From the NCBI GenBank assembly GCA_036500345.1, contig DASYCE010000004.1:55636-119635 (forward strand): DNA of 64,000 bases, given 5' to 3'. The notes below the pieces were generated by a model. That model searched no databases. It was not told where the DNA came from and worked only from the letters and a program-made list of their open reading frames with translations. This stretch comes from Gemmatimonadales bacterium (lineage in GTDB: Bacteria; Gemmatimonadota; Gemmatimonadetes; Gemmatimonadales; GWC2-71-9). The position numbers and the translations under genes were made by a program. How positions within the stretch are numbered: the stretch's first letter is position 1; each line of letters opens with the position of its first letter. Shown here in pieces: positions 43,721 through 52,003 of the stretch.

Positions 43721-45229
43721 ATGAGAACATCCCGCTGGATCCCGACCGCTGCGGCGGCGGCCGCTGCATTGCTCGCGATCGCATCACCCGCGGCTGCGCA
43801 GGACTCGCTCACGCTGCACCAGGCGATCGACATGGCGCAGCGCCAGAGCTACCAGGCGCGCGCCGCGCAGAGCACCCTGGAAAGCTCCCGCGATCGCGAC
43901 CATCTCTTCAATACCAGCTATCTCCCGTCGCTCACGCTCGGCGGAACGACGCCGCGATATACCCGGCAGATCACGCCGGTGATCCAGCCCGACGGGACCA
44001 CGCAGTACCTCCCGCTGCAGGAGACCGACGCCGACCTCAATGCGACAATCATCCAGCGCGTCCCGTGGACCAACACCACGCTCTCGTTCACCTCGGGGCT
44101 GAGCCAGACGAAGGTGAGCGGGCTCAGCGGATTCCAGAGCTGGTCGTCGACGCCGTTCTCGATTTCGGTGTCACAGCCGATCCTCCGCTCCAACTCGTTC
44201 AAGTGGGACATCAAGCAGCAGGACCTGCGGATGGAATCGTCGGAGCGGAAATACCTGGAGTCGCGCGAGGACGTCGCGATCCTCACGACCAACGCCTTCT
44301 TCGACCTCTTTGCCGCCGAGTCGAATCTCAAGAACGCCAAGGGCAATGCGGCGATCAACGACACCTTGTACACGCTCAACAAGGGCCGGCTCACCATCGG
44401 CAAGATCGGCGAGAACGACCTGCTGCAGAGCGAACTGGCGCTGTTGCGCGCCCAGCAGTCGGTCGAGGACGCGCAGCTCGGGTACGACCGGTCGCTGGCG
44501 CAGTTCCGTCTCACCATCAACGCGCCGCCGACGGCGCCGATTCACATCGCGATCACCGCCGATGTGCCATCGTTTGCGGTCGACACCGCCGATGCGGTGA
44601 AGTGGGCGCGGGCCAACTCGTCGACGATCGAGGATGCCGTGGCGTCGGAAGTCGCGGCCGACCGGGAAGTGAGCGAGGCGAAGTGGAATTCCGGCGCCGG
44701 CGGCACGGTGAACGCGAGCTACGGCTACAACGGCACCGCCACCAGCAGCGTGGTATCGGATGCCTACAAGAATCTTCTCAACGCCCAGCAATTGACGCTC
44801 TCGGTCCAGCTGCCGCTGTGGCAATGGGGGGCGCATGGCGCACAGGTCGACGCGGCGAAGGCCGATCGCGACGCGGCCAAGTCCAATGCGGCGATCACGC
44901 GGACCCAGGTCGACCTCAACGCCCACTTCGCCGCACTGCAGCTCACCGAGGCGCGGCGGGCGCTTATCATCGCGGCGAAGGCCGACACCGTCGCGGCGCA
45001 GCGATTCGACGTCGCCTACAACCGCTACGTGATCGGCCGGATCACGATCGACAATCTCTACATCGCGCAGAGCGAGAAGGACCAGGCGGTGGTGGCCTTT
45101 GCGCAGGCGCTGCGTGGATACTGGACTGCGTACTATCAACTGCGTCGTGACACGCTGTACGACTTCGAGGCTGCGCGCCAGATCCGCGAATTCACCGGCA
45201 CCGCACCCGACCAGAGCGGCCCCCACTGA
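43721..45229 (+). CDS. TolC-family outer-membrane efflux channel
   Basis: 502 residues with signal peptide (LLAIASPAAAQ). Two repeats of long helices with tip strands are visible: LTLHQAIDMAQRQSYQARAAQ and KGRLTIGKIGENDLLQSELA in the first half; a second repeat includes RYVIGRITIDNLYIAQSEKD. It would complete the tripartite pump with the adaptor and permease upstream. Its TGA overlaps the start of the following transporter. Confidence 0.88.
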   Translation: MRTSRWIPTAAAAAAALLAIASPAAAQDSLTLHQAIDMAQRQSYQARAAQSTLESSRDRDHLFNTSYLPSLTLGGTTPRYTRQITPVIQPDGTTQYLPLQETDADLNATIIQRVPWTNTTLSFTSGLSQTKVSGLSGFQSWSSTPFSISVSQPILRSNSFKWDIKQQDLRMESSERKYLESREDVAILTTNAFFDLFAAESNLKNAKGNAAINDTLYTLNKGRLTIGKIGENDLLQSELALLRAQQSVEDAQLGYDRSLAQFRLTINAPPTAPIHIAITADVPSFAVDTADAVKWARANSSTIEDAVASEVAADREVSEAKWNSGAGGTVNASYGYNGTATSSVVSDAYKNLLNAQQLTLSVQLPLWQWGAHGAQVDAAKADRDAAKSNAAITRTQVDLNAHFAALQLTEARRALIIAAKADTVAAQRFDVAYNRYVIGRITIDNLYIAQSEKDQAVVAFAQALRGYWTAYYQLRRDTLYDFEAARQIREFTGTAPDQSGPH

Positions 45230-46584
45230 GCGCTGACGCCGCGATCACGCAGCACGACGCTGCCCCGCGGCCGCTGCTGCGTGTCCTCGGCGGCGTCTTC
45301 GGTCTCGCGCTCGCTGTTGGCGCGACGATCGGCGGCGGGATCCTCGGCACCCCCGGCAGCGTGGCCGCCGCACTCCCCAATACCACGATCTTCCTGCTGG
45401 CATGGGTCTTCGGCGGCGTCAACGCCTTTCTCGGCGCGACGGCATACGCCGAGCTCGGGACGATGATGCCGCGGTCGGGCGGAACGTATCTCTATGCCCA
45501 TCGCGCCTTCGGCGACGGCCTCGGTTTCTTCGCCGGATACGCTGACTGGATCAACTGGTCAGTCTCCTCCTCGGCGCTGATCATCCTGGTGGGCGGCTAC
45601 GTCGCGTCGGTGATCCCCCCACTCAACGGACATGCGCTCGTGGCGGGGTGCGGCGTCTTCGGCGTGCTGGTCGTGCTGCAATGGATCGGCGTGCGGTCGG
45701 GCGGGCGCGCCCAGGAAGTGACCACGGTGCTCAAGGCGGTGGCGCTGGTGGCGCTGATCATCGCCGTCTTCGTCTGGCCGCATCCGCCGATGGCCGCACC
45801 GATGATGATGCGCCCGGTGCCGCACGGCACGGCACTGATCTTCGCCATCGGCGTGGCGATGCAGGGCGTGGTCTTCTCGTACGACTCGTTCTACGCGCCG
45901 GTATACTGTGCGGAAGAGCTCCAGAATCCCGGCAAGTCGATCCCGGCGTCGATCTTCCGCGGGATCGCGCTGGTCATGACGATCTACCTCCTTCTCCTGA
46001 TCGCGTTCCTCAGGATCGTGCCGCTGCAGCAGATGGCGGGCGACGACTTCGTCGGTGCCACGGTGGCGAAGATCCTCTTCGGCAACAGCGGCGACCTGAT
46101 CATCCGGTTGATCATGATCATCGCCGTCCTCGGAACGGTCAACGCGCAGATCATGGCGGCGCCGCGCATCGTCCTCGCGATGGCGCGTGACGGCCTCTTC
46201 CCACCGCAGGCGACCCGGGTGAACGACGGCGGCACTCCGACGATCGCGCTGGCGCTGAGCCTGGTATGCACCGGGATCTTCCTCTTCAGCGGGTCGTTCA
46301 ACGCCGTCCTGGCCGTTGCGGTCTTCCTTTCACTTTCGCTCTATCTGCTCACCTACGCCTCGCTCTTCGCGCTGCGCCGCAAGGATCCGGATGTGCCAAG
46401 GCCGTACCGCGCCTGGGGGTATCCGGTCGTTCCGGCGCTGGCGATCGTGTCGGTCGTGCTCCTGATCATCCTGATGGCGCTCGGCGATCCGAAGAGCGCG
46501 GCGATTGCCTTCGCGGTGCTCGTCGCGAGCTGGCCGTTGTCGCACCTCGCGCGTCGACTGATCCGGCAGGCGGGAGCGGGCTGA
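45226..46584 (+). CDS. APC-superfamily amino-acid permease, probable CTG start
   Basis: 452 residues if started at CTG 45226, which overlaps the channel gene stop as CTGA. The first in-frame conventional codon, GTG 45361, would delete the conserved first helix with AVGATIGGGILGTPG, so the start must lie upstream. About 12 helices; MMPRSGGTYLYAHRAFG and the following helix are typical of the LAT/APC family. It imports or exchanges amino acids or similar solutes. Coupled at the end of the efflux operon. Confidence 0.78.
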   Translation: MSADAAITQHDAAPRPLLRVLGGVFGLALAVGATIGGGILGTPGSVAAALPNTTIFLLAWVFGGVNAFLGATAYAELGTMMPRSGGTYLYAHRAFGDGLGFFAGYADWINWSVSSSALIILVGGYVASVIPPLNGHALVAGCGVFGVLVVLQWIGVRSGGRAQEVTTVLKAVALVALIIAVFVWPHPPMAAPMMMRPVPHGTALIFAIGVAMQGVVFSYDSFYAPVYCAEELQNPGKSIPASIFRGIALVMTIYLLLLIAFLRIVPLQQMAGDDFVGATVAKILFGNSGDLIIRLIMIIAVLGTVNAQIMAAPRIVLAMARDGLFPPQATRVNDGGTPTIALALSLVCTGIFLFSGSFNAVLAVAVFLSLSLYLLTYASLFALRRKDPDVPRPYRAWGYPVVPALAIVSVVLLIILMALGDPKSAAIAFAVLVASWPLSHLARRLIRQAGAG

Positions 46585-46672
46585 GGACGACTTACGGAGA
46601 TCGCCATTCGGCGGCATATTGATCCTCCGATTTCGCGCGCCACATCGATACTGCACTACGGAACGACACCAG

Positions 46673-47251
46673 ATGGCGAACGCTCCCCTCAAGATTGCCT
46701 TCATCGGATCCCATGGCGTCGGCAAGACGACGCTCTGCTACGATCTCGCGTCTCGGCTCAAGCGACAGGACCGCGCCGTCGACCTGGTGAAGGAAGTCGC
46801 CCGAAGCTGTCCGCTCCCGATCAATCGCGAGACGACGCTCGCCGCGCAGGCGTGGATCCTCCACACGCAGATCGCGCAGGAGATTGCGGCAGAGGCACAG
46901 AATGACGTGGTGATCTGCGATCGGTCGGTTCTCGACAACTACGCCTACCTGGTGCAGCAGTCGGGACGCCAACGCGTCTACGACGCGCTCGTCTCGACCT
47001 GGGTCGCCACGTACGACCATCTCTTCAAGGTGCCGATCATCGACCCGCCAACCTTCGACGGGATGCGTGACGTGAATGCGACCTTCCAGCAACAGGTCGA
47101 TTCCACCATCGACGCGCTCGCCGCCGATCTTGGTGTCACCTGCCATCGGCTCGATCCGGCGGCACGGGACGGATGGGTCGACGCGGTCCTCATCAGCTGC
47201 GGACTCCCGCTCCATGCGCCGCAGATCGACCTCTTTCCGGTGCCGGCATGA
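46673..47251 (+). CDS. P-loop NTPase (AAA_28/NadR-like)
   Basis: 192 residues. Walker A is IGSHGVGKTTL (residues 11-21), with a Walker-B-like VVICDRSVLDNYAYLVQ near 80-96. This small-kinase-like fold is often called AAA_28 or NadR-like; the substrate is unknown. Its stop overlaps the start of the PP2C gene (ATGA), so the two are made together. A GATACT box lies near 46646, about 27 bases before the ATG. Confidence 0.78.
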   Translation: MANAPLKIAFIGSHGVGKTTLCYDLASRLKRQDRAVDLVKEVARSCPLPINRETTLAAQAWILHTQIAQEIAAEAQNDVVICDRSVLDNYAYLVQQSGRQRVYDALVSTWVATYDHLFKVPIIDPPTFDGMRDVNATFQQQVDSTIDALAADLGVTCHRLDPAARDGWVDAVLISCGLPLHAPQIDLFPVPA

Positions 47252-48114
47252 TCGAAACCACCAGCGCGCGCAAGCCGATGGACGAAGAAATCGACGTCTA
47301 CGGCCTCACCCATCCCGGGAAGGTCCGGGCGGCGAACCAGGATCATTTCCTCCTCGCCACACTGAACCGGAAACTCGAAGTGCTGTCGACGTCGCTGCCA
47401 TCGCTGGAGATGCCCAGCGTCGACGCGCGGATCGCCTTCCTGGCGATGATCGCCGACGGCGTGGGCGGTGCGGCCAGCGGTGAACAGGCGAGCCGGCTCG
47501 CCCTCGAGGAAGCGACGCAGTACCTGTCGCAGTGCACCGATTGCTACTACCAGTCGAAACCGAGTGACGAGACGTTCATCGAGACGCTGCAGGAAGCGGC
47601 GTCGCGAGCACACGAGCGGGTGGTCACCAAGGCGTCGGAAAATCCCGACGATCGCGGGATGGCGACGACGCTGACGCTCTGGATCGGTGTCTGGCCATGG
47701 GCGTATGTGCTGCAGGTTGGCGACTCGCGCTACTACCTGTACCGTGATGGGCATCTCACCCAGCTGACGCGCGACCAGACGATGGCGCAGGAACTGATCG
47801 ATCAGGGTGTGATGGCGCGGTCGGCGGCGATGGCGTCGCGGTGGGCGAATACGCTCTCGAGCGCGATCGGCGGACGACAGACAGCGCCAGTGGTGACGCG
47901 CGTGCCGTCGGACTGGCGCTACATCCATCTCCTCTGCAGCGACGGCCTCACCAAGCACGTTCCCGACGAGCGGATCGCCGAGCGGCTGCGGGAGATGAAA
48001 TCGGCGAAGGCGACATGCGAAGCGCTGCTGCAGGACGCGCTCGACGGCGGCGGGACCGACAATATCAGCATCATCGTGGGACGTGCGGTCGAGCGAAAAG
48101 GCGATCCGGCGTAG
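47248..48114 (+). CDS. PP2C-family Ser/Thr protein phosphatase
   Basis: 288 residues. The PP2C metal-site motifs are ANQDHFLL, MIADGVGGAASGE, LQVGDSRYYLYRDG and GGGTDNISIIV, in the correct order. It hydrolyses phosphoserine or phosphothreonine using Mn or Mg. It faces the large kinase gene at 48130 (tail to tail, 15 bases), which may be its partner. No membrane segment, so it acts in the cytosol. Confidence 0.88.
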   Translation: MIETTSARKPMDEEIDVYGLTHPGKVRAANQDHFLLATLNRKLEVLSTSLPSLEMPSVDARIAFLAMIADGVGGAASGEQASRLALEEATQYLSQCTDCYYQSKPSDETFIETLQEAASRAHERVVTKASENPDDRGMATTLTLWIGVWPWAYVLQVGDSRYYLYRDGHLTQLTRDQTMAQELIDQGVMARSAAMASRWANTLSSAIGGRQTAPVVTRVPSDWRYIHLLCSDGLTKHVPDERIAERLREMKSAKATCEALLQDALDGGGTDNISIIVGRAVERKGDPA

Positions 48115-48129
48115 CGCGGGACGACGCCG

Positions 48130-51100
48130 CTACTTCGGTTCGCCGGAAAGTTCCGCAATGCGGCCCAGGGCCTCCTTGACTCGCGGTTGCAGGTCGGGAT
48201 CGGCCTTGTTCCACAGCACCACGAAGCGCGTCAGATAGTCGATCGCCTTCGCCTTGTCGCCGCGAGCCTGGTAGTACTCGCCGAGGTGGAGCAGCGTCAC
48301 GGCGTACCAGTTCTGATCGTAGTTCGAACCGACCGGACTCGTGAGCGGGTCGGCCACGACTCGCTCGTAGACATGCGCCGCAGAATCGGCGAGTCCCGCC
48401 TGATCGAGCGCGTACGCCCACTGGTAGGCTCCGCACGGCGAGCAGTGCGAACCCAGATAGGCACGTTGATACGCCGCCGCTGCGACCGCCGGTTGCCGGT
48501 TGGCGAGCGCAACGCCACCGTCCAGGAAGAACGCGGCGACGGAATCACGTGCGACCTCGGGCGCTGCGGTTTCAAACTCCTTGCGCAGCGCGCGTGCATC
48601 GTCGCCGCGGCCAAGCAGCGCTGCGATTTCCACCAGCTGCTCGTATGGCCGATCGGCGGCCGGGATCGAGTCGATCGGGTATTGCTTCAACGCCTGCTGG
48701 ACCTCGGCCCAGGCCTGGTCGGGCTTTCCCCGTTCGATCAGTTCGAACCGCGCGTTGTAAATGGCGAGGGCGAGGTCGGTCCCCTTCGCTCCTCCGGCAC
48801 TGAACAATCGCGCCGAGACACGACCATCATCCGCCGATTTCGAGAGCATGCCGCGGTATTCGTCGACCATCCCAATGATCTGCATCAACGTCGCTCGGCG
48901 CACGCCGGTCGGCGGCGCCGTCTTCAGCGCCGCTGGAAGCACGGAGTCGTAACGCGCAAAGTCACGCTTCACATACGCCGTTCCGACGCTTATGAAGTTC
49001 GCGCGCCCGGTATCGCCACCGTTCCTCAGCCATAGCGCGGGAAGGGAATCGAGCGCCGCCAGCTTCTTCTGGCCCGCGAGCGCGGCGCCGAAATTCTGAT
49101 AGAGCGAGAACAAGTGCGGCTGTACCGCGATTGCGTGCCGGAGCGCCGTCTCTGCCCGATCGTAGTGACCGAGATCCTCAAGGACGATGGATGAATTGTT
49201 CAGCGCCGTTGGATCGTCCGGATTGACGTCGAGCGCCGCCTGATACGCAGCAACGGCGCCGTTCGGATCGTTCGCCACATTTTCGAGATAGGTCCCCTCG
49301 GTGAGGTGGCGTTCCAGCGGCGGGAGGTGATCGCGGAACCGATAGGCATTCTTCGCTGCGAGAAGCTGGTCGGTGACATCATTGAGAATCTGATAGGTGA
49401 CGGACAGCTTCCGCCACGCCATCGCAAAGGTGCTATCGGTCGTCACCGCCTCCCGCAGCTGTGCCGCGGCGGTCACATAATCGTTGGCCTCGAAGGCGTG
49501 CTGCGCGGTGGAATAGAGGCGCAGCGCGGGAAGCGACGCCGTCGTCACCTGCGCGAGCGGTTCGCTGGCGCGGATCGCGCGCAGCGACTCGCCGATCTTC
49601 TCGCGGATCGCCTTGGAGAGACGATTCACCGCCGGGATCAGCTCCTGCTCGCTCGCCGCCGTCTCGCGGACCTGCGCCAGCGGCTGCCCGGTCGACGCGT
49701 CGACCACACTCGCCGTCAGCACAAAGCCGCCGCCGATCGCGTGCACCTCTCCGGTGACGACTGCCTTGGCATTGGCACGCTGCGCCACTTCACGAGCGAT
49801 ACTGTCGGTGAGCCGCGTCGATGGCGGCAGCGACATTCTCGTGAGCGCATCGGTGACCGCCGGCCCCTGCAGCAGATGCACCGCCTTCGACTGGCTCAGG
49901 TCGACCTGCAGCGCCTCCATGATCGCGCCGCTGAGCGTGGTGTCGGGCGACGTGTTGGTGAACTCGCCAAGGACGAGCCCTGCGTTGGTCCCGAGGCTCC
50001 CCTTGCTCATCAGCGTGGCGCCGGGGCCGATCCCGGCGACGCCCGCGCCAACGAAGCCCGCCGCCACCAGCAGCACCGCGCCAACCGCGATGATCCCGCC
50101 CTGCATCGCCTTGCGCCCGGTGAACTCGCCGGATCGCACCGCGGCATGCATCCCCGTCATCGTCGCGTGGGCTCGGCGCCGCTCGTTGCGGCTGGCGATC
50201 ACGAACGCCGGCAGGCCGGCAAGCATCACCACGAACACCGCGATCCAGATCCAGTCGGGGAGACTCGCCACACGGGTGAGGCCGAAGGCGATCACCGTGA
50301 TCACAGCGGTCGCGATCAGGTGGAGCACCACGACCCGTCCCGGATGCCATTGCCGGAACAAGTGGCGCGCCCGCTCCTTCGGATCGAACGGCACGCTGCC
50401 ACCCGACGGCGTGCCGACCAGTTCGAGCGCGTCGACGAGTTCGCCAGCGGTGGCAAACCGATCGTCCGGCGCCTTGGCGAGGCAGCGCATGATGATCGCG
50501 GCAAGATCGCCGGGAATGTCGCCGCGCTTCGACGTGATCGGCTCGGCCGCCTGCGTCACGTGGGCGGCGAGCATCGCCTGCGGCGTGCTGGCGTGGTACG
50601 GCGAGCTCCCGGTGAGCATCTCGTAGGCGACGACGCCGAGCGAATAGATGTCGGCGCGATGATCGACGTTGGGATCGGCGACTGCCTGCTCCGGCGCCAT
50701 GTACGCCGGCGTACCAAGCGCCATCCCGACCGATGTCAGCGCGGTGAGATCCGTCGCCGGCTCCTCCGCCGTCAGCCGGCCGGCGGCGATGGCTTTCGCC
50801 ACGCCGAAATCGGTGACCAGGGCGTGGCGGCCGGAGAGCATGATGTTGGCCGGCTTGATGTCGCGGTGCACGATCCCGCGGGTGTGGGCGTAGGCGAGCG
50901 CATCGGCAACTTCGCGCAGCAACCGCACCGCTTCGAGGGTCGGCATCGGCCCGCGCTGCAGGCGCTCGGAGAGCGACTCCCCTTCCACGAACGGCATCGC
51001 GTACCAGACGACGCCATCCCCCTCGCCGGTGGCGAGGAGCTGCACGATATGTGGATGGTGGAGCGAGCCCGCGACCTGGATCTCGCGCTCGAAGCGGCCC

Positions 51101-51270
51101 GATTCGATCCCCGCCGAGGCGGCGGGCGGGAGGACCTTGATCACGACCTTGCGCGCCAGCCGGGTCTCTTCGGCCAGGAAGACGCGGCTCATCCCGCCGC
51201 CGCCAAGCTCGCGCTCAAGCCGGTAGCTGTCGCCGAGCACGCTCTGCAGGCGATCCTGGAATTCGGTCAC
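48130..51270 (-). CDS. Large membrane Ser/Thr kinase with TPR sensor domain
   Basis: 1046 residues. Kinase domain: ELGGGGMSRVF, Lys45, VHRDIKPANIML, VTDFGVAK and AYMAPEQ. Unlike the pair at 18-22.8 kb it has three membrane helices (about 310-335, 340-360, 390-415), then a TolB-like segment (LVLGEFTNTSPDTTLSG) and about ten TPR-like units. It sits next to a PP2C gene in convergent orientation, so phosphatase and kinase may balance one another. Divergent from the channel gene at 51415. Confidence 0.87.
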   Translation of the reverse strand: MTEFQDRLQSVLGDSYRLERELGGGGMSRVFLAEETRLARKVVIKVLPPAASAGIESGRFEREIQVAGSLHHPHIVQLLATGEGDGVVWYAMPFVEGESLSERLQRGPMPTLEAVRLLREVADALAYAHTRGIVHRDIKPANIMLSGRHALVTDFGVAKAIAAGRLTAEEPATDLTALTSVGMALGTPAYMAPEQAVADPNVDHRADIYSLGVVAYEMLTGSSPYHASTPQAMLAAHVTQAAEPITSKRGDIPGDLAAIIMRCLAKAPDDRFATAGELVDALELVGTPSGGSVPFDPKERARHLFRQWHPGRVVVLHLIATAVITVIAFGLTRVASLPDWIWIAVFVVMLAGLPAFVIASRNERRRAHATMTGMHAAVRSGEFTGRKAMQGGIIAVGAVLLVAAGFVGAGVAGIGPGATLMSKGSLGTNAGLVLGEFTNTSPDTTLSGAIMEALQVDLSQSKAVHLLQGPAVTDALTRMSLPPSTRLTDSIAREVAQRANAKAVVTGEVHAIGGGFVLTASVVDASTGQPLAQVRETAASEQELIPAVNRLSKAIREKIGESLRAIRASEPLAQVTTASLPALRLYSTAQHAFEANDYVTAAAQLREAVTTDSTFAMAWRKLSVTYQILNDVTDQLLAAKNAYRFRDHLPPLERHLTEGTYLENVANDPNGAVAAYQAALDVNPDDPTALNNSSIVLEDLGHYDRAETALRHAIAVQPHLFSLYQNFGAALAGQKKLAALDSLPALWLRNGGDTGRANFISVGTAYVKRDFARYDSVLPAALKTAPPTGVRRATLMQIIGMVDEYRGMLSKSADDGRVSARLFSAGGAKGTDLALAIYNARFELIERGKPDQAWAEVQQALKQYPIDSIPAADRPYEQLVEIAALLGRGDDARALRKEFETAAPEVARDSVAAFFLDGGVALANRQPAVAAAAYQRAYLGSHCSPCGAYQWAYALDQAGLADSAAHVYERVVADPLTSPVGSNYDQNWYAVTLLHLGEYYQARGDKAKAIDYLTRFVVLWNKADPDLQPRVKEALGRIAELSGEPK

Positions 51271-51414
51271 GGCGCTCGTAGGAAGTGGGACCGGTCAAAG
51301 ATGCGCCCGGCGGTAGATTCCTGCCAGTTCCTTCACCCCGCAGAGCGAGCGCGTCGCCCGATGACGATTCCCCACCCCGCCCATGCCGCGCCACCGAACG
51401 CGGAGCGCCCTCGC

Positions 51415-51996
51415 ATGACGACCGCCCGGCTCGAGGCGTTCAGCGACGGCGTCATCGCCATCATCATCACCATCGCCGTGCTCGAACTCCGCGTGCCGCA
51501 CGGCACGACCTTCGGCGACCTGCTCCCCCTCCTCCCCACCTTCCTCGGCTATGTGCTGAGCTTCATCTACCTCGGCATCTACTGGAACAATCATCACCAC
51601 ATGCTGCTCGTCACCGAGGGGGTGACCGGCGGAATTCTCTGGGCCAACCTCCACCTGCTTTTCTGGCTCTCACTGGTGCCGTTCGTGACGGCGTGGATGG
51701 GCGAGAATCACTTCGCGCCGCTGCCGACGGCACTGTATGGCTTCATCCTGCTCATGGCGGGGGTCGCGTACTGGGTGTTGCAGCGGCTGATCATGGCGAA
51801 CGAAGGACCCGGCTCGGTGCTCGCCGATGCTGTGGGGCGCGACCTCAAGGGAAAACTCTCCCCGATCCTGTATGTCATCGCGATCGCCTGCGCCTTCGTG
51901 AAGCCGTGGATCTCCGACGCGATCTACATCGCGGTGGCGATGATCTGGCTGGTTCCCGATCGGCGGATCGAACGGCGGCTCGCCGGGGAGAGCTGA
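51415..51996 (+). CDS. TMEM175-family potassium channel-like protein
   Basis: 193 residues from ATG 51415. The family signature FSDGVIAIIITIAVLELR (about 8-25) lies in the first helix; five more helices follow. Bacterial TMEM175 proteins form tetrameric K+-permeable channels. ATG 51361 is in frame but would add an 18-residue hydrophilic leader. It ends seven bases before the convergent GH89 stop. Confidence 0.85.
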   Translation: MTTARLEAFSDGVIAIIITIAVLELRVPHGTTFGDLLPLLPTFLGYVLSFIYLGIYWNNHHHMLLVTEGVTGGILWANLHLLFWLSLVPFVTAWMGENHFAPLPTALYGFILLMAGVAYWVLQRLIMANEGPGSVLADAVGRDLKGKLSPILYVIAIACAFVKPWISDAIYIAVAMIWLVPDRRIERRLAGES

Positions 51997-52003
51997 AGGA
52001 CGA

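Noticed and set aside
49306..51414. Long plus-strand frame running into the TMEM175 gene
   Set aside because: Antisense to the kinase at 48130-51270. Only the part from 51415 has real protein features, so the frame was trimmed.
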